Part shown: positions 8,392 through 16,048 of the stretch, piece by piece
How the letters are laid out: each line of letters starts with the position of its first letter
How positions within the stretch are numbered: the first letter of the stretch is position 1
Source: Eximiradius proteiniborus
GTDB lineage: Bacteria; Bacteroidota; Ignavibacteria; Kapaibacteriales; UBA2268
Assembly: GCA_937936035.1 (NCBI GenBank)
Contig: CALGXJ010000005.1
Span: 1 to 37,387, forward strand
Length of the DNA stretch: 37,387 nucleotides
Direction of reading: 5' to 3'
Program-made: the position numbers and the translations under genes
Notes under the pieces: model-generated
The model's input: the letters and a program-made list of their open reading frames with translations, nothing else
Told to the model about the DNA's origin: nothing
The model's database searches: none

Positions 8392-9165
8392 ATGAAAAAT
8401 CTGTTTAATGTAATTGCCATTTCGATAGCAATTGCAATTGCGTTTGCATTTTACTTTATTGTAATGGGAAATCCTGCAAACTTTGCGGACGCTGCAAAAC
8501 ACGAACCAGTGAACGTACTTGGGATGGTTTACACAGGTGGTCCACTTGTAGCATTACTTATTTCGTTCATTATTTTGGCTGTTACTTTTACAGTAGAACG
8601 TTTCTTATCGATCAACAAAGCAAAGGGCAAAGGCAACCCTGTTGCATTTATTCGTTCAGTAATCAAAAATCTTGAAAACGACAATTTAGATGAAGCATTG
8701 GCTGAATGCGATAAACAACGCGGTTCGATTGCTAATGTTCTTCGTGCAGCAATTTCCCGCTTCAAAGAAGTAAAAGACGACGAAAACTACGGTCCAGAAA
8801 AGAAAATCTCCGAAGTTCAACGTTCAATCGACGAGGCGATGAACCTCGAAACACCACTACTTGAAAAGAACCTTGTAATTCTATCGACACTTGCATCAAT
8901 TGCAACAATGGTTGGTCTTTTGGGAACAACAATCGGTATGATTCGTGCATTCGCAGCACTTGCACAAAGCGGAACAGTTTCGGCAATTCAGTTGTCGATA
9001 GGTATCTCGGAAGCATTGTATAATACAGCTGGCGGGCTTGCTGCAGCAATTATTTCAATCGTTGCGTATAACTTCTTCACAACTAAGGTAGATAATTTCG
9101 TTTATATGATAGACGAAGCAATTTTGAACATTACACAGATTTTCACAATTAAAACTAAAAAATAA
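8392..9165 (+). CDS. exbB: MotA/TolQ/ExbB-type proton channel protein
   Basis: This is the inner-membrane channel component that uses the proton gradient to drive TonB. It has 257 aa. One hydrophobic segment is at ~5-25, a second at ~42-62 (LVALLISFIILAVTFTVERF), a cytoplasmic part follows at ~65-155, and two more segments lie at ~165-185 and ~205-230. The family motifs ATMVGLLGTTIGMIRAF and SIGISEALYNTAGGLAAAI are present. The extra N-terminal segment resembles Bacteroidota ExbB-type proteins. GGAG precedes the ATG by 7 nt. It is followed by two ExbD-type proteins and TonB, which favours ExbB over TolQ or MotA. Confidence 0.92.
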   Translation: MKNLFNVIAISIAIAIAFAFYFIVMGNPANFADAAKHEPVNVLGMVYTGGPLVALLISFIILAVTFTVERFLSINKAKGKGNPVAFIRSVIKNLENDNLDEALAECDKQRGSIANVLRAAISRFKEVKDDENYGPEKKISEVQRSIDEAMNLETPLLEKNLVILSTLASIATMVGLLGTTIGMIRAFAALAQSGTVSAIQLSIGISEALYNTAGGLAAAIISIVAYNFFTTKVDNFVYMIDEAILNITQIFTIKTKK

Positions 9166-9196
9166 TTTTTCTAATTAGCAGAAAAGGAGTCTGCAA

Positions 9197-9709
9197 GTGG
9201 CTAAAGTTAAAAAGAAAAGAGTAGGTTTTGTAATAGACATGACCCCACTGGTCGATATTACATTCCTTCTGCTAACTTTCTTTATGTTTACAGCAAAGTT
9301 CAAGACACAGGCAGAAAGCGAGCAGAAATTTGTAATCAAGCGACCAGCTTCGACTCCTGTCGATACAGCAACGATACCAGACAAAGATTTAGCAGTAATC
9401 AAAGTTGCAATTGATAGTGCAACAAGCGACACAATGTATTACTACGAAGTGCTCAACGAGGCAGACCGTCAGGCTGTCTGGCAGAAGATGCCAAATTTCA
9501 CACCTGAATTGCTCTCGAAGCACCAATTGCCAGTAGACAAAGATATGCTAAACGAACTGGTGCTCGCCACTCGTGTGGTTCGCCCGGCGACAAAGTTTGC
9601 TATCGATGCTGATAAGAAACTGAGATTTAAATGGATAGCCGATGCGATGGATATTCTTCGCCGCAATCGTGCTACAATGTTCAATTACGTTACTGACAAA
9701 AAACAGTAA
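9197..9709 (+). CDS. exbD: ExbD/TolR-type biopolymer transport protein, copy 1
   Basis: This single-pass membrane partner of the ExbB-type channel has 170 aa. A basic N-terminus (MAKVKKKRVGF) is followed by one transmembrane helix at ~15-36 containing DMTPLVDITFLLLTFFMF. Its Asp (in PLVDITF) is the essential proton-carrying residue of the family. The rest is a periplasmic domain. GTG is the start codon, chosen because AAAAGGAG lies 9 nt upstream and the family begins this way. The next ExbD paralogue has almost the same membrane segment but a different periplasmic domain. Confidence 0.92.
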   Translation: MAKVKKKRVGFVIDMTPLVDITFLLLTFFMFTAKFKTQAESEQKFVIKRPASTPVDTATIPDKDLAVIKVAIDSATSDTMYYYEVLNEADRQAVWQKMPNFTPELLSKHQLPVDKDMLNELVLATRVVRPATKFAIDADKKLRFKWIADAMDILRRNRATMFNYVTDKKQ

Positions 9710-9761
9710 CTAATTTAACTAACAAATTGTTATATTAATTAGAAAACTAAGGAGAAAATAA

Positions 9762-10331
9762 ATGGCTGGTGGTGGTGGTCAATTAAAAGCGGAACGTGCC
9801 AAAAGAGGAAAGGCGTCTAAAAGAAAAAAGATGAAGCGCGTAGGCTTCCATATCGATATGACGCCTCTGGTAGATATCACCTTCCTGCTTTTGACGTTCT
9901 TTATGTTTGCAACCACTTTGGCTGCTCCACAAGTAATGGAGATGTCTATTCCACCGGAGATTGTCAAACAGGTAGAAGTACGCGAATCTGAGCTCCTGCA
10001 AATATTTATTCGCGACGACGATAAACTGTTCTATGCTAAAGGAAGCGACGACCCGCAACCGATTGAACTAAAAGAAGTGCGTGCTTTAGCTGAACGCGAA
10101 AACCTTATGCCGAATGTTCGTAATCGTCTTATTACTTCATTGAAAATCTCCGACGATGCTACTTACGATATGGTTATCAAAGTTCTTGACGAACTGAATC
10201 TTGCAGAGGTAAAAATTACCGAAGAAATCGGAAAAGAACTTGATGAAAACGGGCAGCCTAAAAAACGTGAGCGTAGATTTACTATCGCTCCAATGCTTGA
10301 AGAAGACATTAAAAAATTAGCGGAGTTGTAG
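9762..10331 (+). CDS. exbD: ExbD/TolR-type biopolymer transport protein, copy 2
   Basis: This second ExbD-type subunit has 189 aa. The N-terminus is longer and strongly basic (AERAKRGKASKRKKMKR) and is followed by the helix DMTPLVDITFLLLTFFMFA at ~31-50, which carries the conserved Asp. The periplasmic part has no extra domain. AAGGAG is 8 nt upstream of the ATG. The TonB gene follows after only 2 nt. Paired, divergent ExbD genes are common in Bacteroidota and may form a mixed ExbD assembly around one ExbB pentamer. Confidence 0.92.
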   Translation: MAGGGGQLKAERAKRGKASKRKKMKRVGFHIDMTPLVDITFLLLTFFMFATTLAAPQVMEMSIPPEIVKQVEVRESELLQIFIRDDDKLFYAKGSDDPQPIELKEVRALAERENLMPNVRNRLITSLKISDDATYDMVIKVLDELNLAEVKITEEIGKELDENGQPKKRERRFTIAPMLEEDIKKLAEL

Positions 10332-10333
10332 TT

Positions 10334-11137
10334 ATGGAAGCGAAAGTTGCAAATGTTCCAATTGATGAAATACCACTTCCGTGTCCGTATGGCGCGGCGG
10401 AACTTAAAGCGTTTATCCGTCGCTATACGATTCGCGGATTGTTGGTATCTATAGCTCTGCTTGCAATATTCTTGATTACTTTCTTTATTTTCCAGAAAAT
10501 CGAAGAGCAAAGAAACAAAGCTCCGAAGCTGGCACCGATGGTGAGGCTCAACCTTGAGAACTTGCCACCTCCGACGGACGAGACATCTATGGATGCTCCT
10601 CCTCCACCGACACAAACTATGCTGAATACCGGTCCGGCTGCTCGTGCGGGAACGCCTGTGCCTGTGCCTGATGCTCAAATCTCTCCGGATTTGAAAGACT
10701 TCGCAACGGTTAAGGATATTGCTCGTGCTTCTGCTGCTGGTGGTGATGGTGTGGATATGGGAGGTTTTGCCGCTAATATTGATTTCGATGCTTCGAAAAC
10801 TCCTGTGAAAGTGGAAATTAAAGAAAAAGAACCAGAACCGGACGAATTTATTGCAGTCGAAAAAGAACCCGGTGTGGATTTAGCGAAACTTCAATCGCTT
10901 GTTACTTATCCTGAGTTGGCTCGCCGTGCAGGCGTCGAGGGAACAGTCATTGTTCGCGTGCTTGTTTCGAAAGATGGTACAGTAAGCCGTATGCTTATTG
11001 AATACTCGGACAATAAGCTGCTCGATCAGGCTGCCGAAGAGGCTATCCGCAAATACGGACGCTTTACACCTGCTATTCAGAACGGTCAGCCAATTGCCTG
11101 CTGGGTATCTATTCCGATCAGATTCAAATTGAGATAG
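10334..11137 (+). CDS. tonB: Energy transducer TonB
   Basis: It carries energy from ExbB/ExbD to TonB-dependent outer-membrane receptors. It has 267 aa. A cytoplasmic N-terminus of ~35 residues is followed by a transmembrane helix at ~36-55 (RGLLVSIALLAIFLITFFIF) and a Pro-rich periplasmic linker (PPPTDET, DAPPPPTQTM, PVPVPD). The C-terminal TonB domain is at ~190-267, with TYPELARRAGVEGTV, SKDGTVS and RFTPAIQNGQPIACWVSIPIRFKL, all family signatures. It starts 2 nt after exbD copy 2, with GGAG inside the end of that gene, so translation is probably coupled. A strong terminator follows. Confidence 0.94.
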   Translation: MEAKVANVPIDEIPLPCPYGAAELKAFIRRYTIRGLLVSIALLAIFLITFFIFQKIEEQRNKAPKLAPMVRLNLENLPPPTDETSMDAPPPPTQTMLNTGPAARAGTPVPVPDAQISPDLKDFATVKDIARASAAGGDGVDMGGFAANIDFDASKTPVKVEIKEKEPEPDEFIAVEKEPGVDLAKLQSLVTYPELARRAGVEGTVIVRVLVSKDGTVSRMLIEYSDNKLLDQAAEEAIRKYGRFTPAIQNGQPIACWVSIPIRFKLR

Positions 11138-11158
11138 TAACTCACTGCATACATACTT

Positions 11159-11193
11159 AAAAAAGTTGTCTGAATAGTCAGGCAACTTTTTTT
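11159..11193 (+). terminator. Rho-independent terminator of the exbBD-tonB operon
   Basis: The stem aaagttgtctga / tcaggcaacttt (12 bp, one G-T pair) with loop atag is followed by a run of seven Ts, on the plus strand. Confidence 0.92.
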
Positions 11194-11194
11194 A

Positions 11195-11226
11195 TAAAAA
11201 AATGGGACACAGTAATTGTGTCCCAT
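11195..11226 (-). terminator. Rho-independent terminator of the etfBA operon
   Basis: A 10-bp inverted repeat (atgggacaca / tgtgtcccat) with a 5-nt loop is followed by a T run when read on the minus strand. It sits 25 nt beyond the etfA stop, back to back with the tonB terminator. Confidence 0.85.
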
Positions 11227-11250
11227 AATTGTATATAGGAAAGCGACAGA

Positions 11251-12213
11251 TTACATTTTAGCTTTTTGGATTTTTTCGGTCAATTTGGGTAAAATATCGA
11301 ACATATCACCGACAAGACCGTAATCGCAATTTTTGAAGATAGGTGCGTCCTTGTCCTTGTTGATGGCTAAAATGTATTTCGAAGCGTTCATACCGGCAAG
11401 GTGCTGGATTGCACCGGAAATACCACAAGCAACATACAAGGTAGGGGAAACAGTTTTACCGGTTTGCCCGACCTGCTCGCTGTGAGGACGCCAGCCGGCA
11501 TCAACAACGGCGCGCGATGCGCCTACTGCACCGCCAAGAGCTTTTGCCAGATTTTCTATCAGGTGGTAATTTTCCGGACCTTTAATGCCGCGACCGCCGG
11601 AAACAACGATATCAGATTCGAGAACGTCCAATTTACCTTCGTTTTTAGCAATATTTGTAACTTTTGCAGACAAATCGGCATCGCTGAGCTCGAAGGATTT
11701 TTCTTTAATTTCAATATTGGTTTTGTTTTCGGATGCAACGAAAACATTCGGACGAAGCGAGAACACGGCAATAGGTGTATCGCACTTGGTTCTGACAACT
11801 GCTTTGCCGGCATAAACAGGTTTTTTGGCAATTATATTGTCGCCGTCAGCGGCGAGCTCTATGCAATCAGCAATATAGCCGGCACCTAATTTAACGGCAA
11901 CGCGTGGAGCAACCTCCAGACCAGTGGAATTTGCTGGGAAAATGATACAGTCGGCGGCGATTTCTTTAGCAACATCGGCAACGATTTTTGCAACGGCAGT
12001 GGAAGAATGAAGTTGAATTTTTGGAGCAGAAGCGAGAATAACTTCCGAAACACCATATTTTGATGCTTGTTCGGCAATTTCTTTGTTTGAGTTGATCAAA
12101 ATACCGGTAATTTTAGCACCGTTGGCAATTTTGCAAGCTGCAGTGGCGATTTCTGTGGAAACGCGTTTTAAATTATTGTTTGCAACTTCGAGATATACTA
12201 ATATATTTTTCAT
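11251..12213 (-). CDS. etfA: Electron transfer flavoprotein alpha subunit
   Basis: With EtfB it forms the soluble FAD-containing carrier that takes electrons from acyl-CoA and other dehydrogenases. It has 320 aa, the usual length. The N-terminal nucleotide-binding-like fold is at 1-~190. The C-terminal FAD domain begins with [14 protein letters not shown] and contains [44 protein letters not shown], the classical ETF-alpha signature. AAGGAGG lies 8 nt upstream and overlaps the end of etfB, a sign of coupling. No dehydrogenase or ETF-quinone reductase gene is adjacent, so its electron donors are encoded elsewhere. Confidence 0.95.
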   Translation of the reverse strand: MKNILVYLEVANNNLKRVSTEIATAACKIANGAKITGILINSNKEIAEQASKYGVSEVILASAPKIQLHSSTAVAKIVADVAKEIAADCIIFPANSTGLEVAPRVAVKLGAGYIADCIELAADGDNIIAKKPVYAGKAVVRTKCDTPIAVFSLRPNVFVASENKTNIEIKEKSFELSDADLSAKVTNIAKNEGKLDVLESDIVVSGGRGIKGPENYHLIENLAKALGGAVGASRAVVDAGWRPHSEQVGQTGKTVSPTLYVACGISGAIQHLAGMNASKYILAINKDKDAPIFKNCDYGLVGDMFDILPKLTEKIQKAKM

Positions 12214-12224
12214 TTACTTCCTCC

Positions 12225-12971
12225 TTAGATAACTTTTGCTTCTTCTTTCAAAAGGCGAACAATTTCATCGATGTTTGCGTCGGTAGCTTCGAGCACTTTT
12301 GCGGCACGGGCTTTTGATGGGATTTCCATACCGATAATGGATGTGCGCGGAGCAGTTTTTTCGGCATCGCGTGCATCGATTGGCTTGGATTTAGCTTTCA
12401 TAATGTCGGGAAGTTTCGGATAGCGAGGGTCGTTAAGTCCCTTTTGAGCGGAAATTATGCAAGGCAGCGAGCACGAAACAGTTTCCTTGCCACCTTCGAC
12501 GTCGCGTTCGGCTTGCACCTGATTGTTTTCGATTTTGAGGGCAGAAACAACAGAAACCGAAGGCATACCGAGCATTTCAGCAAGCATCGAAGGCAATTGG
12601 AAAGAGTCGAAATCTATGCTTTGACGACCTAATAAAATTAAATCGGGATTAATTTCTTTTGCAACTTTTGCGATATTATAAGCTACATAGTAGGAGTCGG
12701 CTGGTTCGTCGCCTTTGAGAAGGATGGCTTTATCGACGCCCATAGCTAAAGCAGTGCGAAGAACGTCAGTAGCTGCATCGGTTCCTACTGTAATAGCAGT
12801 AACTGTACCACCATTTTTTTCACGCAAACGCAAACCTTCTTCCAGAGCGAATTCATCGTAAGGATTTACTATATACTTTACTCCGTTTTTGTCGATGGAT
12901 TTGCCGTCGCCGCCGACAATAATCCTTGTGGCTGTATCCGGAACACGTGAGACACATACCAGAATGTTCAT
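12225..12971 (-). CDS. etfB: Electron transfer flavoprotein beta subunit
   Basis: It is the partner of EtfA and binds AMP (or FAD in bifurcating types). It has 248 aa. It begins MNILVCVSRVPDTATRI, has NPYDEFALEEGLRL at ~37-50, and the beta signature LPCIISAQKGLNDPRYPKLPDIMKAKSKPI at ~168-197. The ATG has AAAGGAG upstream. It is the first gene of the etfBA pair; etfA follows after 11 nt. Bifurcating versus non-bifurcating type cannot be decided by eye. No partner Bcd or Fix genes are near, so an ordinary respiratory ETF is more likely. Confidence 0.95.
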   Translation of the reverse strand: MNILVCVSRVPDTATRIIVGGDGKSIDKNGVKYIVNPYDEFALEEGLRLREKNGGTVTAITVGTDAATDVLRTALAMGVDKAILLKGDEPADSYYVAYNIAKVAKEINPDLILLGRQSIDFDSFQLPSMLAEMLGMPSVSVVSALKIENNQVQAERDVEGGKETVSCSLPCIISAQKGLNDPRYPKLPDIMKAKSKPIDARDAEKTAPRTSIIGMEIPSKARAAKVLEATDANIDEIVRLLKEEAKVI

Positions 12972-13008
12972 TCTTTCTCCTTTAATTTGTTGAAAACAAT
13001 ATATCTTA

Positions 13009-13016
13009 CAAATATA
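13009..13016 (-). promoter_or_regulatory. Bacteroidota-type -7 box for etfBA
   Basis: TATATTTG on the minus strand matches TAnnTTTG, 37 nt upstream of the etfB start codon. No TTG is seen at the ideal spacing. Confidence 0.45.
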
Positions 13017-13281
13017 ATTGATTTTTTGCTTTTTTAGAAAAGATTTTTGCTAATAGCAGAAAATGATTTGCGTATGGTGTAAGGAGTAAATAGAACTGTT
13101 AATAAAATATTTAGCAAAAAAGTAACCGAAGCAATTAAATTAAGATTAATAAATTGCTTTATGAAATTTGAAAAGTAGACGACTAGCGCAATAATCATTA
13201 TATAAGCACGACATAAACTACAAATTCACAGAGGTGAGATTATTACAGGAGCAAAAAATAAAAATTCAGTAAAAATTACAC
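13017..13281. other. Gene-free spacer between etfBA and tRNA-Pro
   Basis: This is an AT-rich spacer. No ORF with coding character, no RNA gene and no strong hairpin is visible. Promoters for the divergent flanking units lie at its two edges. Confidence 0.6.
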
Positions 13282-13312
13282 TTGTTTTTGTAAAAATATC
13301 TTATTAATTTTG
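13282..13312 (+). promoter_or_regulatory. Promoter of tRNA-Pro
   Basis: TTG at 13282-13284 and TAATTTTG at 13305-13312 are separated by exactly 20 nt, matching the Bacteroidota consensus TTG-N19-21-TAnnTTTG. The tRNA begins 11 nt downstream, the expected distance. Confidence 0.8.
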
Positions 13313-13323
13313 TATTCCTTTTT

Positions 13324-13398
13324 CGGGGTATAGCGCAGTCCGGCTAGCGCACCTGGTTTGGGACCAGGGGGTCGGGGGTTCAAATCCCTCTACCCCGA
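13324..13398 (+). tRNA. tRNA-Pro (anticodon TGG)
   Basis: The acceptor stem cggggta / taccccg is perfect. The D arm (gcgcagtccggctagcgc) carries the usual GG. The anticodon arm is CCTGG-TTTGGGA-CCAGG, giving anticodon TGG. The T arm contains GGTTCAAATCC. The discriminator is A and the 3' CCA is not fully encoded (CA follows). The pseudouridine synthase gene starts 32 nt later, so the two may share a transcript. Confidence 0.96.
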
Positions 13399-13430
13399 CA
13401 AAGACCACAAATACACATCACGGAAATTCA

Positions 13431-14198
13431 ATGAACGAAAATAAACCTAAAAAAAACACTCGCAAGATAAGTTCGAGCGAAAGTGAGTTGGTCAGACTTA
13501 ATAAATTTATAGCAGACTCTGGCTATTGCAGTCGTCGCAAGGCTGATGAACTCATTTCGTCCGGTGTGGTCAAAGTAAACGGTGCCGTAGTAACCGAACT
13601 TGGGGCAAAGGTGTATCCGTCTGATTTGGTTACCATAAAAGGCGACCCAGTAAGCATCAAAGAGCATAATATTTACATTGTGCTGAACAAGCCGAAAGAT
13701 GTAATAACAACCACTTCGGACGAAAAGAGTCGCAAAACTGTTCTCGATATTGTCCGAAAACAAACTCGGATTTTTCCGGTTGGGCGACTGGATCGAAACA
13801 CTACGGGAGTTCTGCTGCTTACAAACGACGGTGAGCTTGCCCACAGGCTTACTCATCCAAGCTACGAAATACCACGCGAATATGCTGTGAAGTTGGACAA
13901 AGCTCTGAAACCAGCAGACGCGGAAAAAATCGCCGATGGGCTTGAAATTGATGGCGAAAAAATGGCTTCCTGCAATATTATCATCAGTCAGCAAGACCGA
14001 ACGAAAGTATTCATAACTCTCACAGAAGGGAAAAACCACGAGGTTAGAAGAATATTTGAGTATGTTGGCTACGAAGTGAAGCAATTAGACAGAAAATCTT
14101 ACGCTGGCATCACATACAAAGGGCTCGAAAAAGGTCGCTACCGTCATCTCAATCGCAAAGAAGTGCTTTACCTGAAAAAACTTGTTGGAATTATTTAA
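13431..14198 (+). CDS. rRNA pseudouridine synthase, RsuA/RluB family
   Basis: It isomerises a specific uridine in rRNA to pseudouridine. It has 255 aa. An S4 RNA-binding domain is at ~20-75 (VRLNKFIADSGYCSRRKADELI). The catalytic domain starts at IVLNKPKDVITT (83-94). The active-site motif GRLDRNTTGVLLLTNDGEL is at 118-136, with Asp121 as the nucleophile, and EGKNHEVRRIFEYVG lies near 206. The short Lys/Ser-rich N-terminal tail is typical of RluB-like members. RsuA (16S) versus RluB (23S) is not resolved by sequence reading; RluB is more likely given the S4 domain and tail. It lies just behind tRNA-Pro. Confidence 0.92.
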   Translation: MNENKPKKNTRKISSSESELVRLNKFIADSGYCSRRKADELISSGVVKVNGAVVTELGAKVYPSDLVTIKGDPVSIKEHNIYIVLNKPKDVITTTSDEKSRKTVLDIVRKQTRIFPVGRLDRNTTGVLLLTNDGELAHRLTHPSYEIPREYAVKLDKALKPADAEKIADGLEIDGEKMASCNIIISQQDRTKVFITLTEGKNHEVRRIFEYVGYEVKQLDRKSYAGITYKGLEKGRYRHLNRKEVLYLKKLVGII

Positions 14199-14246
14199 CT
14201 TTTCATTTATTTTATATAAATTGATTGGAAATATTTGGTGCAAATT

Positions 14247-14720
14247 ATGAAATATATGATTTATACTATATTGTTGTTCTTATTTCTTGGTGTTCAGGCA
14301 TATTCACAGGACGAAAGCCTGCCGAAATCATCAACAACAGTTAAATACTACGAGCCAAACGTTCCCAAAGAGCTCCATACAAAGATTTCTGACTTTTTCA
14401 AACTGATAATTCAGGCTCGCTACGAAGATGCTTACCGGCAATTGCTTCAAGGCAGTCCGCTTATGCGAAAAGAAAAAGAAATCAATAGATTGATTGAGCA
14501 GACAGAGAAAGCAACTCAGATTTACGGAGCTATGCGTGGTTTCGAGGCGGTCGATAGCGAGGTTGCTTCGAACTCTATGATAAAATGCCGTTATTTAGGA
14601 TTGCACACTCTATACCCGATGAGGTGGATTTTCTCTTTCTACAATTCACCGGAAAACGGTTGGGTTGTAATAAACATTAAATTTGACGACCAGAGTGATT
14701 TTTATTTCAGAAAAGATTAG
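14247..14720 (+). CDS. Exported protein of unknown function
   Basis: I do not recognise this 157-aa protein. It has a clear signal peptide (MKYMIYTILLFLFLGVQAYSQ), which is why I chose the ATG at 14247 instead of the upstream TTG in the ORF track. The mature part is helical (DFFKLIIQARYEDAYRQLLQGSP, then an amphipathic Lys/Glu stretch). Beta strands follow, ending GWVVINIKFDDQSDFYF, a layout reminiscent of NTF2-like or DUF4019-type folds. That resemblance is only a guess. Its stop overlaps the stop of the convergent nucleotidyltransferase gene by 4 nt (TTAG shared). Confidence 0.7.
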   Translation: MKYMIYTILLFLFLGVQAYSQDESLPKSSTTVKYYEPNVPKELHTKISDFFKLIIQARYEDAYRQLLQGSPLMRKEKEINRLIEQTEKATQIYGAMRGFEAVDSEVASNSMIKCRYLGLHTLYPMRWIFSFYNSPENGWVVINIKFDDQSDFYFRKD

Positions 14721-15469
14721 CTGTTGGCGAGGATTTTTTCTACTTCCTGAAGTTGCTCGACAGTATTTACACCTTGAATTTCCTCGAACGAAGCACAATT
14801 GCAGGCAACAACTTTTCTTCCTTGTTGCTTGATTATTTCAATAATGTCAGTTAGATAGTATTCCTTTTGAGCATTGTTTTGCTTTATGTTATCGAGAGCA
14901 GGAAAAAGCAATCCTGTATTGAGAAAATAAATTCCGCTGTTGATTTCATTTATAGCTTTTTCCTGAGCAGAAGCGTCTTTTTCTTCTTTGATACGGATAA
15001 ATTCACCGTCGGTGGAGCGAACTATTCGTCCGTAGCCAGCTGGATTTGGGGCAATTGCCGAAAGGACAGACAAATCCGCGCATGCGGCGTGGTGCTCGGC
15101 GATGAATTTGTGCAATGTTTCGGGTTTGATAACGGGGGCGTCGCCGGCAAGGATAAGCACATCGGTATGCGCACCGATGAATGGTTCAACTTGCTTAACA
15201 GCGTGTCCCGTGCCCAATTGCTCGTCCTGATGGACAAATTTTATTGTATCGGGATGATTGCGATATTGCTGAGAAACGTAATCAATTACAAGTTCTTTTT
15301 TGTAGCCGACTATTAAATAAACTTGCTCTGGATGAAGTTTCAGAGCCGTATCCAAGACATAAGCAATAAGCGGTTTTTGGTTTGCATGTGCTAAAACTTT
15401 TGGGGTGTCGGGGTTGTTCATTCGGGTGCCTTTGCCGGCAGCAAGTATAATAACAGACAAATTCGTCAT
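14717..15469 (-). CDS. Sugar-1-phosphate nucleotidyltransferase resembling GlmU N-terminal domain
   Basis: It probably transfers a nucleotide to a sugar 1-phosphate, most likely UTP to GlcNAc-1-P by similarity. It has 250 aa. The Rossmann-like nucleotidyltransferase motif LAAGKGTRMNNPDTPKVL is at 9-26. QLGTGHAVKQ, LILAGDAPVI (metal Asp), NPAGYGRIVR, IKEEKDA, EINSGIYFLN and YYLTDIIEI follow in the order seen in GlmU. The left-handed beta-helix acetyltransferase half of GlmU is absent. It starts immediately after the panD stop (no spacer), so the two genes are translated together. A monofunctional UDP-GlcNAc pyrophosphorylase is the best guess; other sugar specificities are possible. Confidence 0.86.
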   Translation of the reverse strand: MTNLSVIILAAGKGTRMNNPDTPKVLAHANQKPLIAYVLDTALKLHPEQVYLIVGYKKELVIDYVSQQYRNHPDTIKFVHQDEQLGTGHAVKQVEPFIGAHTDVLILAGDAPVIKPETLHKFIAEHHAACADLSVLSAIAPNPAGYGRIVRSTDGEFIRIKEEKDASAQEKAINEINSGIYFLNTGLLFPALDNIKQNNAQKEYYLTDIIEIIKQQGRKVVACNCASFEEIQGVNTVEQLQEVEKILANS

Positions 15470-15841
15470 CTACATAATACCCGGGTTAGTAACACTTTTG
15501 ATTTTATTATCTTCATCGACAAGCACAACAGTTGGCTTGTGGTTTGGAATTTCCTCGTTGGTCAGATGGCAGTAGCTTATGATGATGATAAGGTCGCCAA
15601 CCTGACCTTTGCGTGCAGCCGCACCGTTCAGGCAAATTGTGCCGCTGCCAGATTCGCCGGGTATCACATATGTTTCGAAGCGTTCGCCGTTGTTGATATT
15701 GACAACGGAGACTTTTTCGAATAGAGCAATATCGGCTGCTTTCAGAAGTTCGGTATCCACTGTTAGGCTACCTTCGTAGTGAAGTTCAGCCTGAGTGATT
15801 TTTGCCCTGTGTATCTTTGATTTTAAGAATATTCTTTCCAT
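15470..15841 (-). CDS. panD: Aspartate 1-decarboxylase proenzyme
   Basis: It makes beta-alanine from L-aspartate for pantothenate and CoA synthesis. The proenzyme cleaves itself at Gly-Ser to form a pyruvoyl cofactor. With the ATG at 15841 the protein is 123 aa and the cleavage site HYEGSLTVD falls at G24-S25, the same numbering as in E. coli, so I prefer this start to the TTG 12 nt upstream. Other family motifs are [40 protein letters not shown] and [13 protein letters not shown] TAnnTTTG box lies upstream. No panB or panC is nearby. Confidence 0.95.
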   Translation of the reverse strand: MERIFLKSKIHRAKITQAELHYEGSLTVDTELLKAADIALFEKVSVVNINNGERFETYVIPGESGSGTICLNGAAARKGQVGDLIIIISYCHLTNEEIPNHKPTVVLVDEDNKIKSVTNPGIM

Positions 15842-15867
15842 TTTTTCAACCAAAAAAAATCAGAATA

Positions 15868-15875
15868 CAAAATTA
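15868..15875 (-). promoter_or_regulatory. Bacteroidota-type -7 box for panD
   Basis: TAATTTTG on the minus strand matches TAnnTTTG, 26 nt upstream of the panD start. No TTG is seen at the ideal spacing. Confidence 0.45.
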
Positions 15876-16048
15876 ATAAATTTTTAGTTAATTTAATAAC
15901 TTGTATTATTAACTATTTACTGTGATCTTTATTTTAATCAGAGAAATCCCCGACGATTTGAATTAGTTTGAAAAATACTGTAACTATTCGGAAAATCAAT
16001 GTGTAATTATATTGAATTCAATGTTTAATAATGATTGTATTTAATTTT

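Noticed and set aside
10163-10678. 171-aa minus-strand ORF across exbD and tonB
   Set aside because: It is a shadow of two clear genes on the plus strand; the translation is Arg/Ser/His-rich with no family motif.
11401-11889. 162-aa plus-strand ORF opposite etfA
   Set aside because: Shadow of etfA; no Shine-Dalgarno or recognisable motif.
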